In this document: in pieces, positions 42,273-53,180 of the stretch | Layout of the letters: every line of letters begins with the position of its first letter | How positions within the stretch are numbered: the stretch's first letter is position 1 | Origin: Ustilaginoidea virens | Taxonomy: Eukaryota; Ascomycota; Sordariomycetes; Hypocreales; Clavicipitaceae | DNA length: 64,000 bases | Direction: 5' to 3' | Assembly: GCF_000687475.1 (NCBI RefSeq) | Contig: NC_057320.1 | Coordinates: forward strand, 682,001 to 746,000 | The notes under the pieces: generated by a model | Told to the model about the DNA's origin: nothing | Databases searched by the model: none | Seen by the model: the letters and a program-made list of their open reading frames with translations, nothing else | Program-made: the position numbers and the translations under genes

Positions 42273-43373
42273 TTACCGATCAGTTGAAGCAGGAGCTTTC
42301 GGTGCGGACGTGGTCGAAGTTGAAGGCCGAGCTTCGCTCTGCGGAATGGCTCCGTATCCTATGGCGGAGGAATCGACGTGGTCCGAAGATGCTTCCGACT
42401 CTTCGGGCACCGTGCACAGCCGGTTGCTTTCGTCGTCCGTTTCGGCGGGTTTCCAATCCTCGGTCCGGAGAGCCGTCCACCACGCCGTCCGTTCTTTCAT
42501 GATCAACAGGCCAAAAATCTATCAGGCCGGCATTAGCACCAGTCTGATGAGAGGAAAAGAAGAGAGAGAACAAAAGTCTGCAGCTTAAACGCCGCAGATG
42601 CGGATCCGATGGGCGGCCGGGGGGGGGGGGGGGGGGGGGGGGGAAGGAGGTCGCAGTCCACCGCTCACCTGCATCAGCGCGACAATCACCACAATGGCAA
42701 AGTCGGTCCCGGCAAAGAACTGCAAGGCGATTTTCCAAGGCCGCCTGCACGGCGTGGTCCTCCCGTGCATCTCGGCACAGGAGCCGCCGGGAGCATGGAC
42801 AAAGGGGTACGCCCTGTCGTCCACCGAGTCGAGGCCACAGCAGTTGTACGTGTCCTGGATGTACATGAGGTGGTTGGAGTCCTCGGCCCGGTACAGCTTA
42901 TCCCACTCGTATTCGAGGAGGAAATGGAGGGCGGGGGAAGGCACGACGGCCTCGAGCAAAAGGGTAGCCAGGACGGCGGTCACGAGGGCTTGGGCGCTCT
43001 GGAGAATGACGGGAGCGAGGCGCGAGGCGGCGGAGCGGGCGGCAAAGCTGTGCGAGGAGCGGAGCAGGTTCGGATAGATGTAGGCATTGAGGAAGGCGGC
43101 GATGGGGAGGACGACGACGAGGATGGTGATGACGGACGAGACGGGCAGCGAGAGGTGGTCGGCGTGGAAGTGGACGACGCTGCGGCCTGGCTTAGCGGAG
43201 GGGTGTTGCGATGTTGCGAAGCATCCGGTCAAGAGCTTTGCTTACACTGCAACTGCGAAGAGGAGGCTGCAGGCCTGGCGAGGCGATGGATGGGGTCGTC
43301 AGTTGCTTGGTTGGTGGTTTGGGCAGCTGGGGCCGGGACTTACAGCCATGTACACGACACCTGGGTTCAGCAT
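42273..43373 (-). CDS. Tetraspanin (four-TM protein with CCG motif)
   Basis: Four exons (43373-43344, 43274-43246, 43179-42669 and 42518-42273) give exactly 272 codons (271 aa). TM1 is about residues 5-22 (built from three exons: GVVYMA-ACSLLFAVA-VVVHF), TM2 34-52 (VSSVITILVVVLPIAAFLNA), TM3 75-98, the large extracellular loop 99-177 with CCG at 133-135 and further Cys at 154 and 164, and TM4 178-197 (AIVVIVALMQ-IFGLLIM). An acidic Ser-rich cytosolic tail follows. These are the hallmarks of tetraspanins, which organise membrane microdomains; in fungi Pls1-type proteins act in infection-structure or septal polarity. The subgroup is not assignable here. The last intron contains a 26-nt poly-G run (plus strand). 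Confidence 0.85.
42618..42643. repeat. Poly-G tract in the tetraspanin intron
   Basis: About 26 consecutive G on the plus strand, so poly-C in the sense of the intron (42519-42668). Confidence 0.9.
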
Positions 43374-44495
43374 CTCGAGGACTGGGATGAAGCGGGAAAA
43401 GGGAAGAAACGCAGGGGAGCTTCTCTCTGGCGTGGCGATGTGACTGGCAGCAGGATCGGGGGGAAGGGGAGCAGAGGCAGCATCTTGGCGGTTCGCGGGT
43501 AAAGTATGTTGGGGGAGCAAGGCACAGGCGAGACGACGGGTCGGGGGTCGGGCGGCAGGCGGCAGCTCTCGCCCGCCTTGGGGAATGTCTTGGTCGACGT
43601 GAGACACGGCCAGTGAGGGGCCACGGCTGATTGCGTAACAATGATGATGGTAGCGCGGCGTGTCGGTGTGTGTTGGTGTGTGTTGGTGTGTGTTGGTGTG
43701 TGTTGGTGTGTGTTGGTGTGTTGGTGGTGGTGGTGTCAATGGCCAAGGCCCAATGTGGTGTGTGCGAGTGAAACGAATGCAGTCAGACTGACCACCAGCT
43801 GTCAGGCAGCTCGTTGTGGCGCCCGACGTCTGGCCCAGCGCAAAGCCACTTGATGTTTCTTCCTTTTTGCCCCCTTTGGTTCAGAGGGTGATGGGTGATG
43901 GGTGATGGGTGATGGGTGGTGATGGGGCTAACCCAGGCAATTCCCTTTCCCTGGTCAAAGTCAATGCGTGAAGTGAAACTGGCCATGCGCGCTGACAAGA
44001 CAAGCTGCAAGTCGCTGACATGTCCAATGCCGTGCATGAATGGGCGCGCAGCGAAACGGAGCTGGGCTGCCGTCCCGCGAGCTAGGCCAAGCTGGTGCCG
44101 CCAAACTTGAAACAAGAAACCACATGGGCCACATGGGTTGCTGCGATCGGATCCTGGCTGCCAGCAGGCAAATTGTCACATAACATAGTATTCCTACGCG
44201 TTGCTCAACCGCGAGATGCTGATGCTGATGCTGATGCTCTGCCCGCGGCAGAGTGCTCGGGAAGCAAAGCTACGAGGCTAAAAGGCGACAAGGCGGCATG
44301 CCAGGCAAGGCAAGGCACACGAAAAAAAAAAAAAGAAAGAAAGAAAAAGGGGAGTGAGAGAGCGAGAAGTGAAAACAAAAAAAAAAAAAAAATGTCCGAA
44401 AAAGAACTGGGCCAGGCAGGCAGGCAGGCAGGTTTCAGTGGTACCCTCCACACCACGCAGACGACGCGGCACCCGAGCCGCAAGGCAAAAACAAC
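43374..44495. other. Intergenic region with tandem repeats
   Basis: Holds (TGTTGGTGTG)5 (43671-43720) and (GATGGGT)n (43889-43920). CTGATG repeats lie at 44217-44236. Poly-A runs lie at about 44320-44390. No gene is supported. Confidence 0.55.
43671..43720. repeat. (TGTTGGTGTG)5 minisatellite
   Basis: Five 10-bp units, perfect except at the last. Confidence 0.9.
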
Positions 44496-44567
44496 TAGCA
44501 ACACCTGGTGTCGATCCAGGGACCTACGGGTTATGAGCCCGTCGCTCTTCCACTGAGCTATGTTGCT
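44496..44567 (-). tRNA. Initiator tRNA-Met (anticodon CAT)
   Basis: The minus strand folds into a class I tRNA: acceptor AGCAACA/TGTTGCT, D arm GCTC..GAGC, anticodon stem ACGGG/CCCGT with loop CTCATAA, T arm CCTGG-ATCGACA-CCAGG, discriminator A. Three initiator hallmarks are present: a first base pair A1:U72, a GGG:CCC anticodon stem, and AUCG in place of TTCG in the T loop. No intron. A TTTTT terminator follows (44487-44491 on the minus strand). Its anticodon half is complementary to the primer-binding site of the retroelement at 56130. Confidence 0.95.
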
Positions 44568-45185
44568 TTGACCGTTGAGCCAAGTCGCTCCCGAGGGTGA
44601 CGAGTGATGGCGATGCGAGGACCGGAGCAATCGTGGGACAAAAAGGGCTGGAAATCTTGGCTGGACCCACCTGGCTCCTGACTCACGCCAGGTACGGACC
44701 CGTTTTGCTCGGGAGAAAATCCAAATCCCGCGAGCTGGGCTCCACAGTGGGCCGCGGAACAGCCCCGGCTGGCTGCAGCTGCACTACGGAGTCCCACCTC
44801 GGGTCCTCGACCAGCCGGCTGATTACGTAACCAGCCCGCCTGCCAGCTGGAACTGTTGACCTGGAACAGGTGCGGCTGGTTGGCAAATGCTCTGCAGTCG
44901 ACTGACGCTGCGCAGCGACTTGCAAATGCACACCACGATGATGGGCTTCGACCCGGCGCCGCGAGAGCAACAATAACGGACGACGCCCCGAGGCGTCCCC
45001 CTTTCATCTGCTGAAGCAAGTCGCAGGAAGCCCCAGCTCGCCGACCCGACATCCACCCCCCCCCCCCCCCCCCCCCGTCTTGAAACCACCTGCCTCCGCA
45101 GCATCACCACTGAAACACGCATACGCAAAACGCGCACAAGTGAGACGCGCAAACACTAGACTCACCCGCCCCCCCCCCCCCCCCC
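44568..45185. other. Intergenic region, promoter of the DHCR24-like gene
   Basis: Poly-C runs (45056-45076 and 45171-45185) lie immediately upstream of the ATG. No gene is seen. Confidence 0.6.
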
Positions 45186-45938
45186 ATGGACCGCCACGCG
45201 CAAGCGGTCGCCAAGATCGCCACCGCCGTGCGCGGCTTCTTCGACAAGCGCGAGCCGTACCGCATCTTCCACGGCTCCACCAACAGCACGCGGCCGCGGC
45301 CGGGCCCCGGCGCGCGCGTCGTCGACATCAGCGCCCTGTCGCACGTGGTGGGCGTCGACGGGGCCCGGCGCACCGCCCTGGTCGAGCCCAACGTCCCCAT
45401 GGACCGGCTGGTCGAGACGACCCTGCGGCACGGCCTGGTGCCCCCCGTGGTGATGGAGTTCCCCGGCATCACGGCCGGCGGCGGCTACGCCGGCACGGCC
45501 GGCGAGAGCAGCTCCTTCCGCCACGGCTTCTTCAGCGACACGGTCGACTCGGTCGAGATGGTCCTGGGCAACGGCGACGTGGTCACGGCGTCGCGCGACG
45601 AGCGCCCGGACCTGTTCGCCGGGGCGGCGGGCGCCGTCGGCACGCTCGGCATCACCACCCTGCTGGAGCTGCGGCTGGTCCAGGCCCGCCGGTTCGTGCG
45701 CACCACGTACCACCGCGCGGGGAGCGTGGCCGAGGCCCTCGACCGGCTGCGCCGCGAGACGCGCAACCCCGAAAACGACTACGTCGACGGCATCCTCTTC
45801 TCCAAGGACCACGGCGTCGTCGTCACGGGCACAATGACCGACGACGGGCCCCCGCCCGGCGGCAAGGTCCAGACGTTCAGCCGCGCCCGCGACCCGTGGT
45901 TCTACCTCCACGTGCGGGACAGGACCGCCGCCGCCCGC

Positions 45939-45992
<54 letters not shown>

Positions 45993-46763
45993 GTCGACCA
46001 TATCCCCCTGGCCGAGTACCTCTTCCGCTACGACCGCGCCGGCTTCTGGGTCGCCGCCCAGGGCTGGACCTACTTCAAGTACGTGCCCTTCAACCGCCTG
46101 ACGCGCTGGCTGCTCGACGACTTTGTCCACACGCGCATGCTGTACCGCGCGCTCCACGCGTCCGGCGAGTCGGCCCGCTTCGTCGTCCAGGACATGGCCG
46201 TGCCCTACGCCCAGGCCGAGGCGCTGGTCGACTACGCCGCCGACGGCTTCGGCATCTGGCCGCTCTGGCTGTGCCCCCTGCGCCAGACCCCGCCGCCCAC
46301 CTTCCACCCCTGCACGGGCGAGACGGAGCCGGAGCCGGGCCCGGACGGCCGCCCCGTCCCCAGCGACATGGTCAACGTCGGCCTCTGGGGGTGGGGCCCC
46401 GCCGACCCCGTCGACTTCGTCGCCAGGAACCGCGCGCTCGAGCACGCGCTCGCCAAGCTCGGCGGCAGGAAGTGGCTGTACGCGCACACCTACTACGACG
46501 AGGCGGAGTTCTGGGGCGTCTACGACGGCGGCGCGACCGGCTGGTACGACGCCCTGCGCGCCAAGTACCACGCCGCCACGCTGCCCACCGTCCACGAAAA
46601 GGTGCGCATCGAACCCGCCGACGCCGCGGCGGGGTGCGGGCGGAGGCGCGCGCTCAAGAGAAGGTGGCCCGTCGGCGGGCTGCACGGCATCTGGCAGTCC
46701 ATCAAGAGCAAGGACTACCTCCTGCACCGCCGCGCGCAGTGGAAGTACAAGGGCGAAGACTGA
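45186..46763 (+). CDS. DHCR24-like FAD-binding oxidoreductase (Delta24-sterol reductase family)
   Basis: An intronless 525-aa frame whose ATG (45186) directly follows a poly-C run. The first ~190 residues are a PCMH-type FAD-binding domain: 'ALVEPNVPMDRLVETTLRHG', 'MEFPGITAGGGYAGTAGESS', 'FRHGFFSDTVDSVEMVLGNG', and 'GAAGAVGTLGITTLLELRLV'. The C-terminal half ('RYDRAGFWVAAQGWTYFKYV', 'LWLCPLRQTPPPTFHP', 'WLYAHTYYDEAEFWGVYDG') resembles Delta(24)-sterol reductase, which uses FAD and NADPH to reduce the C24-C25 double bond of sterols. Unlike human DHCR24 no N-terminal membrane segment is visible. A poly-Ser run (45938-45984) interrupts the middle. Ergosterol synthesis does not strictly need this step, so the substrate is open. 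HMG-CoA synthase lies 1.5 kb away on the opposite strand. Confidence 0.8.
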
Positions 46764-48310
46764 GCAGGGGAAGGGCCCGCAGGACCTCGCCGAGCAGTCG
46801 GTGTGTGACGCTAGACAAGATGCCGTGCATCTCTGTGCATAAAATGGAAATCACCCGTACATAGGTCAGGGCAACCGCTCCAACGTACAGCGCCAACCTG
46901 TGCGTACAGTTAGATCAAGGCTTGGCCATGACTGCCTACCTCCTATCCAGTCGAAATAGATATCTACGTGTATACGTGCGAGGCAGCTGCTCCAACCCCC
47001 AGCGCCTCTGCCGCCGAGCCCGCGTCTCATCGGCACAAACAGCAGACGCACGCGACAGAGTTGCGGCGCCCCGAGCTTCATGTGCGTCATGTGCTTCAGC
47101 CCCGAGGCACGCAAACACGAGCAAGCGTCGCAGCGCCATGAATACAGCTCAGGAGGCACTGTCCGCGGCGCTCTGCCCGCGGCAAGCCAAACAGCGAGCA
47201 CATCCCAACACCTCCCAGCTTCTCTACGCTCCCTTCCCTCTCGCGCTGACGCTCTTGAAATCCTACTCCTTGGTGGCAACACCCCCTGTAAGCCTTCTGA
47301 ACCCTCAACGAAGCCCGCCAAGACCCCAAGGGTATAGCAGATTTCCTTCCGTTAATGGCACCGCCGATGCATGCTCAAATTACAGAGCTCCGGGAGTTAG
47401 CCGCGGAAGGAGTCCCCCTGCGCCACCCTTTGCTAAAGCAGTCATTGGTGGGTCATTTACTTCATCCATTAGATACCATGATTTACTTCTTGGAGGGGAA
47501 ATCGTGCTAGCTGTCCTAGATGGGCGGCAGATCTCCGCTATTCCTTCATTTTCAGCCCAGGCTTCTCAGATGCAACTCCTAGTAGCAACACTCGTTGTGA
47601 GCCCCCCCAAGACCCCAACTAAACCATCTTATAAGATTCCCTCTGTTGCTGGCGCCTCAAACACCATTGGCCCAACGATCGCACATGGGGTTTTTCCCCG
47701 GGACTCGGGTTTCCTATGTAGTGATGAAGCACTAGATACTGGCCCAGTTAGGGGCTCTAATATAGACCAGTCAGCGTTACATATAAATATAAATACATGT
47801 ATATGTATATGTAGCACCGCAACACGCTGCGCAAATTATGCCCTGCAGCTCTGGGTCAGCCGCGGAAGCACGGGTCATGCGCTTCTTTGTTGAAACATTT
47901 CGTTTTATTAGTCCATCCTCCCCCTTCTAGTGACTTGGCATCTTGTCCTTTATGCTGCGTGAGCCATCTTGACCAGATACGGATGGTATTCTGCCCATCT
48001 TCCTCGAGCTTTATGTACACAAGCCACGTCTCCCCTCATGGCTCAATTAGAAGGAGCTTTCCCCATTGGTTAGCCTGCGCTCTGCGCCAGAGGTTGATGA
48101 TTCCCGTTCCCCAAAGCCCATGCCCAACGCTTCCATGCTGCATCTACTTCCATCATGAAGGGTCAGACTGACCGGCTGCCCGTGTCAGACATTTATGCAA
48201 TGGTCCGAGATGCCAGAGTGTGCAAAGTGGGCGCCGGTCCTAAAACGTCACGCAAAGCAACCATCCAAGTGTCCTGGTGCATCTTCCTTTTGGTCTTGCC
48301 GAAACAAAGC
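46764..48310. other. Intergenic region with an anomalous AT-richer island
   Basis: 3' flanks of the DHCR24-like gene and HMG-CoA synthase. From about 47340 to 47960 the base composition drops toward AT, with near-identical 13-mers (ttagccgcggaag at 47397 and tcagccgcggaag at 47859) and an ATATAAATATAAATAC run (about 47781-47800). This may be a relic repeat; no coding signal is recognisable. Confidence 0.45.
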
Positions 48311-50104
48311 CTATGCCTGGACTTTGTACTCGCGCTTGAACATGCCGTCGACCTTTTCGAGGTAGTATGTGCCGGGGGCGATGGTGGAAGGCTCACCCTT
48401 GGGGGTGTAATCCTTCTTGAGGTGGGCTTGGTGGCGGAGCTCGCACATCTTCAGGGACAGCTTGTCAGCAGAATCCATCTTTGTCACCGATTGGCATCCT
48501 GGGTTGAAGGAGATCTGCCAAAAAAACATTTTTTTCGGTGGGGTAATGGTGGTGAAGAAAGAAAAAAACGTACAGCATCAAAGGCCTCGGGGGGCACGGC
48601 GCGGCGAGCCTCGAGGCGAGCGGGAATGTTGAGCGTCTTGGCAATGGTTTCGACGCTGCCGTTGACCCGGAAGGACATGAAGCTGGAAGCCAGGCCAGAG
48701 CCGTACGAGAAGACACCGATGCGCTTGCCCTCGAGGGCCTTGGGCTCGGCAAAGGACAGCAGACTGGCAACGCCACCCCAAACGCTGGCGCAGTACATGT
48801 TGCCGCACATGGCGGCGACCTGGGTGGCGGGGCTGACGCGTTCCTGGAACTTCTTCTTGCTAAGGCCCATGAAGGTCTTCTCGACGAGCTTGTCAGTCAG
48901 GGACTTTTCGTAGTCCATGTCGCGCAGCTCGGGAGCCACCTCGGCAAAGGCGGGGGCGTCGGCATTGGACAGGTAGTCGTGGTATAGCAACCTGGCGTAC
49001 GACTTTTGCACGAGCTTGCAGGTGGGGGCGTGGAAAGCAAGGTAATCAAAGCGGTCGAGAGGCGTCTTGCTGGGATCGGTACCGTTGGCGTGGCCGTTGA
49101 CGTGGCCGTTGGCCATCTTGGCCTCGCGCTTGCAGTAGTCGCGGTAGGCGGCGTCCAGGGCCTTTGTGTAGCAGTTGATGGAGTAGTGGCCGTCGACGTA
49201 CGGATACTCGCTGGTCAGGTCGGGCTTGTAAAAGTCGTAGACGTGCTGCATGTAGGTGCCTCGCAGGCCCGGCTCCATGACGACGGGGGCGTCGGGGCCG
49301 ATGAGCATGGCCACGGCGCCGGCGCCTCCGGTGGGACGAGCGTTGCCCTTGGCGTACAGCGCAATGTCGCCGGCGACGACAATGGCGTCTCGCCCGTCCC
49401 ATGCGGAGGACTCGACCCAGTTGACGCTGTTGAACAGGGCATTGGTGCCGCCGTAGCAGGCATTGACGGTATCGACGCCTTCGATGTTGGTGTTGTCCCC
49501 GAACAGCTGCATGAGAACCGACTTGACCGACTTTGACTTGTCCAGGATGGTCTCGGTGCCGACCTCGACGCGGCCGATGGAGTTGGGGTCGATCTTGTAC
49601 TTGCTGAGGAGGTTTGAGACAACCGTGAGAGCAAGGGAGTAGATGTCTGCATGGCGGGTACGGTTAGTTTGCGCTGCTTGATGGGAGCGAGGCGACGGCG
49701 TGCCAGCCATTGGCACGGGGAGGGAAGCTCGACGCGTAGTAGAAGGTCACGACTTGCCTTCGCGATCGTCACAGAAGCCCATCTTGGTTTGGCCGAGGCC
49801 GATGGTGTATTTGCCGGCGGCGACGCCGTCAAACTTTTCCAGCTCGCATTGCTCGACATACTACTCGGCACACGGCACGGTCAAGGAGTTAGCCCACGTC
49901 AGCGTAGAGCCAGCAAGACACCTGTCTCTCTTTTTTGTCTTGTTTGCTTTTTTTTTTTTTTTTTCCTATGCCCATGGCAGTCGGTTGCCCCTGGGAGCGA
50001 TAGAGGCGAGGGGGGGCGGTCCAAGCCGATCAACATACCTGACTGGGGAAGTAGATTTCAATGGCCTTGATGCCAATGTTCTGGGGACGCGGGGCCATGG
50101 CCAT
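48311..50104 (-). CDS. ERG13: Hydroxymethylglutaryl-CoA synthase
   Basis: Four exons (50104-50039, 49860-49758, 49646-48574 and 48448-48311) total exactly 460 codons (459 aa). The enzyme condenses acetyl-CoA and acetoacetyl-CoA to HMG-CoA, the committed entry to the mevalonate and ergosterol pathway; cytosolic, with no targeting peptide. Catalytic residues are Glu88 ([11 protein letters not shown]), nucleophile Cys120 (VNACYGGT) and His262 ([12 protein letters not shown]). Other blocks are [16 protein letters not shown] and [15 protein letters not shown]. Intron 2 (49647-49757) uses a GC donor (GCAAGT). For the last intron I chose the acceptor before ATGTGC (48448), giving [23 protein letters not shown] as in the family. 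The nearer CAG at about 48515 would insert 22 foreign residues. C-terminus: [11 protein letters not shown]. Confidence 0.93.
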
Positions 50105-50848
50105 GTTGCGAGACAGCAAGCGAGCTGGTGTGAGCACCGTTTGTACAGACAAAATAGACGGGAGGAGGAGGATGCGAGGGAGCAATCGTGGGTGAGCGGG
50201 AGAGGGGTTTTGTCGGGAAGCCAGAAGCAGGTGCTTGAAAAGAGGGTCAACCGGTGCTAAAACACGATGCTCTGCGGTGCACAACGGCGAAGAGTCCACC
50301 AGACATGCAGCAAAAGTCTGGCCCCACCAAACCGCGCAACGAGAGGCTCTGTATGGCCGAACCAGGCGTCCCGCCGACGACATGGGGCTTTATTAGGGGC
50401 TCGCCCCAGGCCCATCCCCCTCGGGGTCAGGGAGAGGGAGAGAGTCAGGGCTTTGGCTTCCCCGCGGGATTCACCGCCCTTTTTCTCATTGGCCGGAGCA
50501 GGAGAGCCCGAGCGACGCTAATCATGCCGCCAGGCACAGTGAGACTACATATCAACCGACCTATGCCCCCCCCTAGTCATTCGACCCCCCCATAATAACT
50601 TAACAGACCTGACCAATGCTCTTTCCTAATATAGAGATACACTAATAAATAGTAGCAGATCCTTTAATCTATAATAGCCACTAGACTATAAGTATCTTTA
50701 TATGTATTTTTCTATAGTGAGTGACTTCCCTTATATTTTTACTAGGTATCCCTACCTAAGAACCTAATATTAAAAGTAGATAAAGTACCTTTACATAGAC
50801 TTTTTTATAGAATGTGACTTCTTTAATATTCTTACTAGGTACCCTTAC
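50105..50848. other. HMG-CoA synthase promoter and transition to AT-rich DNA
   Basis: GC-rich promoter sequence to about 50560. An abrupt switch at the poly-C (about 50560-50590) then leads to AT-rich, gene-free DNA. A short duplicated phrase (ctttat..atagtgagtgacttcccttatatttttactaggta / ..atagaatgtgacttctttaatattcttactaggta) repeats at about 50712 and 50811. No gene. Confidence 0.6.
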
Positions 50849-51414
50849 TGTTGATATAAACTCGGGGTACCCAGTTATACGTAGGGTCGCGCGCGTGGTA
50901 TCAAGTACCGTGAGGTCACCGGTCAAAGGTATGATTACTTCTTTGATTATAACTGACTAACTAAGAGGAAAGAAAGGAAGCAAAAGAGGGTAATTACACG
51001 ATGTGGCCTTTTTGTGCGTGTGCTGTTGTCACGTACATCGGCGCAATCGGGCCGGGCTGCCCGCATGCCCTACCGGGCTCAGGGGTAAAGGGGCAAAAGT
51101 GGCCACATCGTGCGCAGCAGTATGCGCGGCACATCCATCGCAATGTGCCCAATTGGGCACCTTGCGACAGCGATTCCGACACTGGCAGCTTCTCTTTTTA
51201 TAGAAGCAAACATCGGAATCGCTAGGATGTAAGGCGCACATATAGAAAAGAAAGTGCGGCGTGGTCTCGGCAGGTTGTGCCGCCGATAATGCCGTCGCGC
51301 CGCGCGGCCGGCTTGTACAGCCTCATACCGTACAGCAGCCGGTATGTTGAATATCGCAGCCAAAACAAAGGGGCAATAAGGGGCAGCAGTAAACGCAGTA
51401 AAACAATCACAACA
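50849..51414 (-). repeat. Putative LTR of the old copia element, with nested palindromes
   Basis: 566 bp bounded by inverted ends TGTTG..CAACA, lying just beyond the RNase H stop. Only one copy is in the window, so the limits are inferred from the ends. It contains three inverted repeats: 50997-51008 with 51101-51112; a perfect 16-bp palindrome at 51145-51160; and 51169-51179 with 51213-51223. It is GC-rich compared with the element body. Confidence 0.55.
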
Positions 51415-51476
51415 TTAAACATAGGAAAATCCACACACTTGCCACCCATAATATCACCAATACCTCCCAAACGCAG

Positions 51477-52039
51477 TCAGATATTAACCGGCCTCTTTAC
51501 CCACCCTTCCACACGTATAATAGCCCTATTTTGGTCGACGAAGGTCTTAAGGGCTTTATTAGGCGTTTCCTTAGTCATTACATCGGCGAGATTATCATTC
51601 CTGTTAATCCAACGGATCTTATATATCTCCTGGCGCTCGTATGACTGTCGCAGGGCTATAATATCTATCATAAGCCTCTTTTCCTTAGTAGTATCTAGCT
51701 TAATAAGGCATTCGTATAACGAAAACAAATCCATACATACAACTGTAGGGATCTTCGGTAATCCTAGCCTACTGGTAATTATATTAAGGGTTGTGCCTAT
51801 TGTATATGCGATATCAACCCCTTATACTATACTATATAGCTCCGAAGCAAGTGCGCTGCGTATTATACGCTTACTTTTTATAGAGCTGTAAGTAACGATA
51901 TTACCGGTTAGTAGGAAGGCATTATCCGTAGGGTTATCCTCTTCTTTATTCCCTAGCATAATAATATATCCAATCTAGGAGCTCAAATCTTTATTATTAG
52001 TAAAGGATCCATCAATAAATACAAAGAGCTTGGCTATAG
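51477..52039 (-). pseudogene. Ty1/copia RNase H remnant (old element)
   Basis: In one minus-strand frame: FVFIDGSFTNNKDLSS at the start (catalytic Asp visible), SIKSKRIIRSALASELYSIV in the middle, and KRLMIDIIALRQSYERQEIY then KIRWINRNDNLADVMTK at the end. Stops are TAG where Gln is expected (DLSS-stop-IGY) and TAA (IV-stop-GVD). The final 85-aa piece (51477-51734) is open. Confidence 0.85.
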
Positions 52040-53180
52040 TAAGGGCCAGATTGATATACCGCAAGCCACGATCCTGGTTATTACGTTGCTATTAAAGGCG
52101 CTTATTCAATCTCGCGATATCCTTAGGGTCAGGTTGCTAGTATTATGCTGCGACAGATAGGTTAAAAGACGCCTCGGGCTGGCAGACCGTAGCCATATAA
52201 GCGCCGCGAGCGTGTTATTCGATATAATTACGCTATACTATAGGCGCATTCTTATCGATAGTCGCGATCTTCTTACTTTAACCTTTCTGGCATAACGTCA
52301 TTATGCCATTAGAAGTGGCCATCAGTATGCATCCGTTGAATATCAGGGGCACGGTTAGTGATAGCTTCGTCTTAGGCTTAGCGTTAAAGCCTGCCTTAGT
52401 AAGCTCTAATTCTTCCAGTTAGAAGAAGGTATCGTTACTTAGTCCGAGGGTATCATCAGTCTATATACCTACAATACTGAAGCATATGCTAGTATCGTTG
52501 GTATCGCTAGTACGGTCAGGAACGTCAGTATGGTCAGTATCGCCAGTGCAGTTAGGAACATCAGTATCGTCATTAGCGGTAGATATTAATAAATAGGGGT
52601 TATAGGTTAAAGTAGTTATGCCTAACTTCTCACGATAGTGCCGGAAGTATATCGCCCACTAGTAGGTGCCTGCTTTAGCTATTCCGTATAGTAGCTTTAC
52701 TACTTCTATAATCGTATTATCGGGGTATTAATGCGCTATCTGCTTAGGTAGCTTGGCGATAATCGATCTATTAAGGGTAGTAGATAACTGCATGTAAGCC
52801 TATATGATATTATGTATCTAAAGGAATAGGCCGTAAGAACGTTATAGTGATAGAGCTATTGATATTAGTAGCCTTTAACTCGCCCGTTAAATTATAGGGG
52901 ATTGAGTCAATATTAATTACTTCTTGTTATTACTATAACCTTATATCACAAGCCTAGACTTCTCGTATAGCGTATCCATACTTTTGCCCTTAATCTCTCG
53001 TACTATATATAAGTTAAAGAGGCGTTAGGCGCTATATTTACCGATATTAAAAGTAATAAATCGGAACATATCGCGGGCCTATAATACTTCTATCTCTATA
53101 CAGTCAGACTATTCGAAGGGGGCTCCTAAGGTTATTATCTTCTTTTCCCAGTATAATTAACTAGCAAGCTATAGGTCGGC

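Noticed and set aside
45080..46864. 594-aa plus and 521-aa minus frames over the DHCR24-like gene
   Set aside because: Arg/Pro/Gly- or Val/Gly-rich shadows of a very GC-rich gene.
46922..47893. 323-aa plus frame
   Set aside because: No domain; spans a composition break and does not begin at a supported start.
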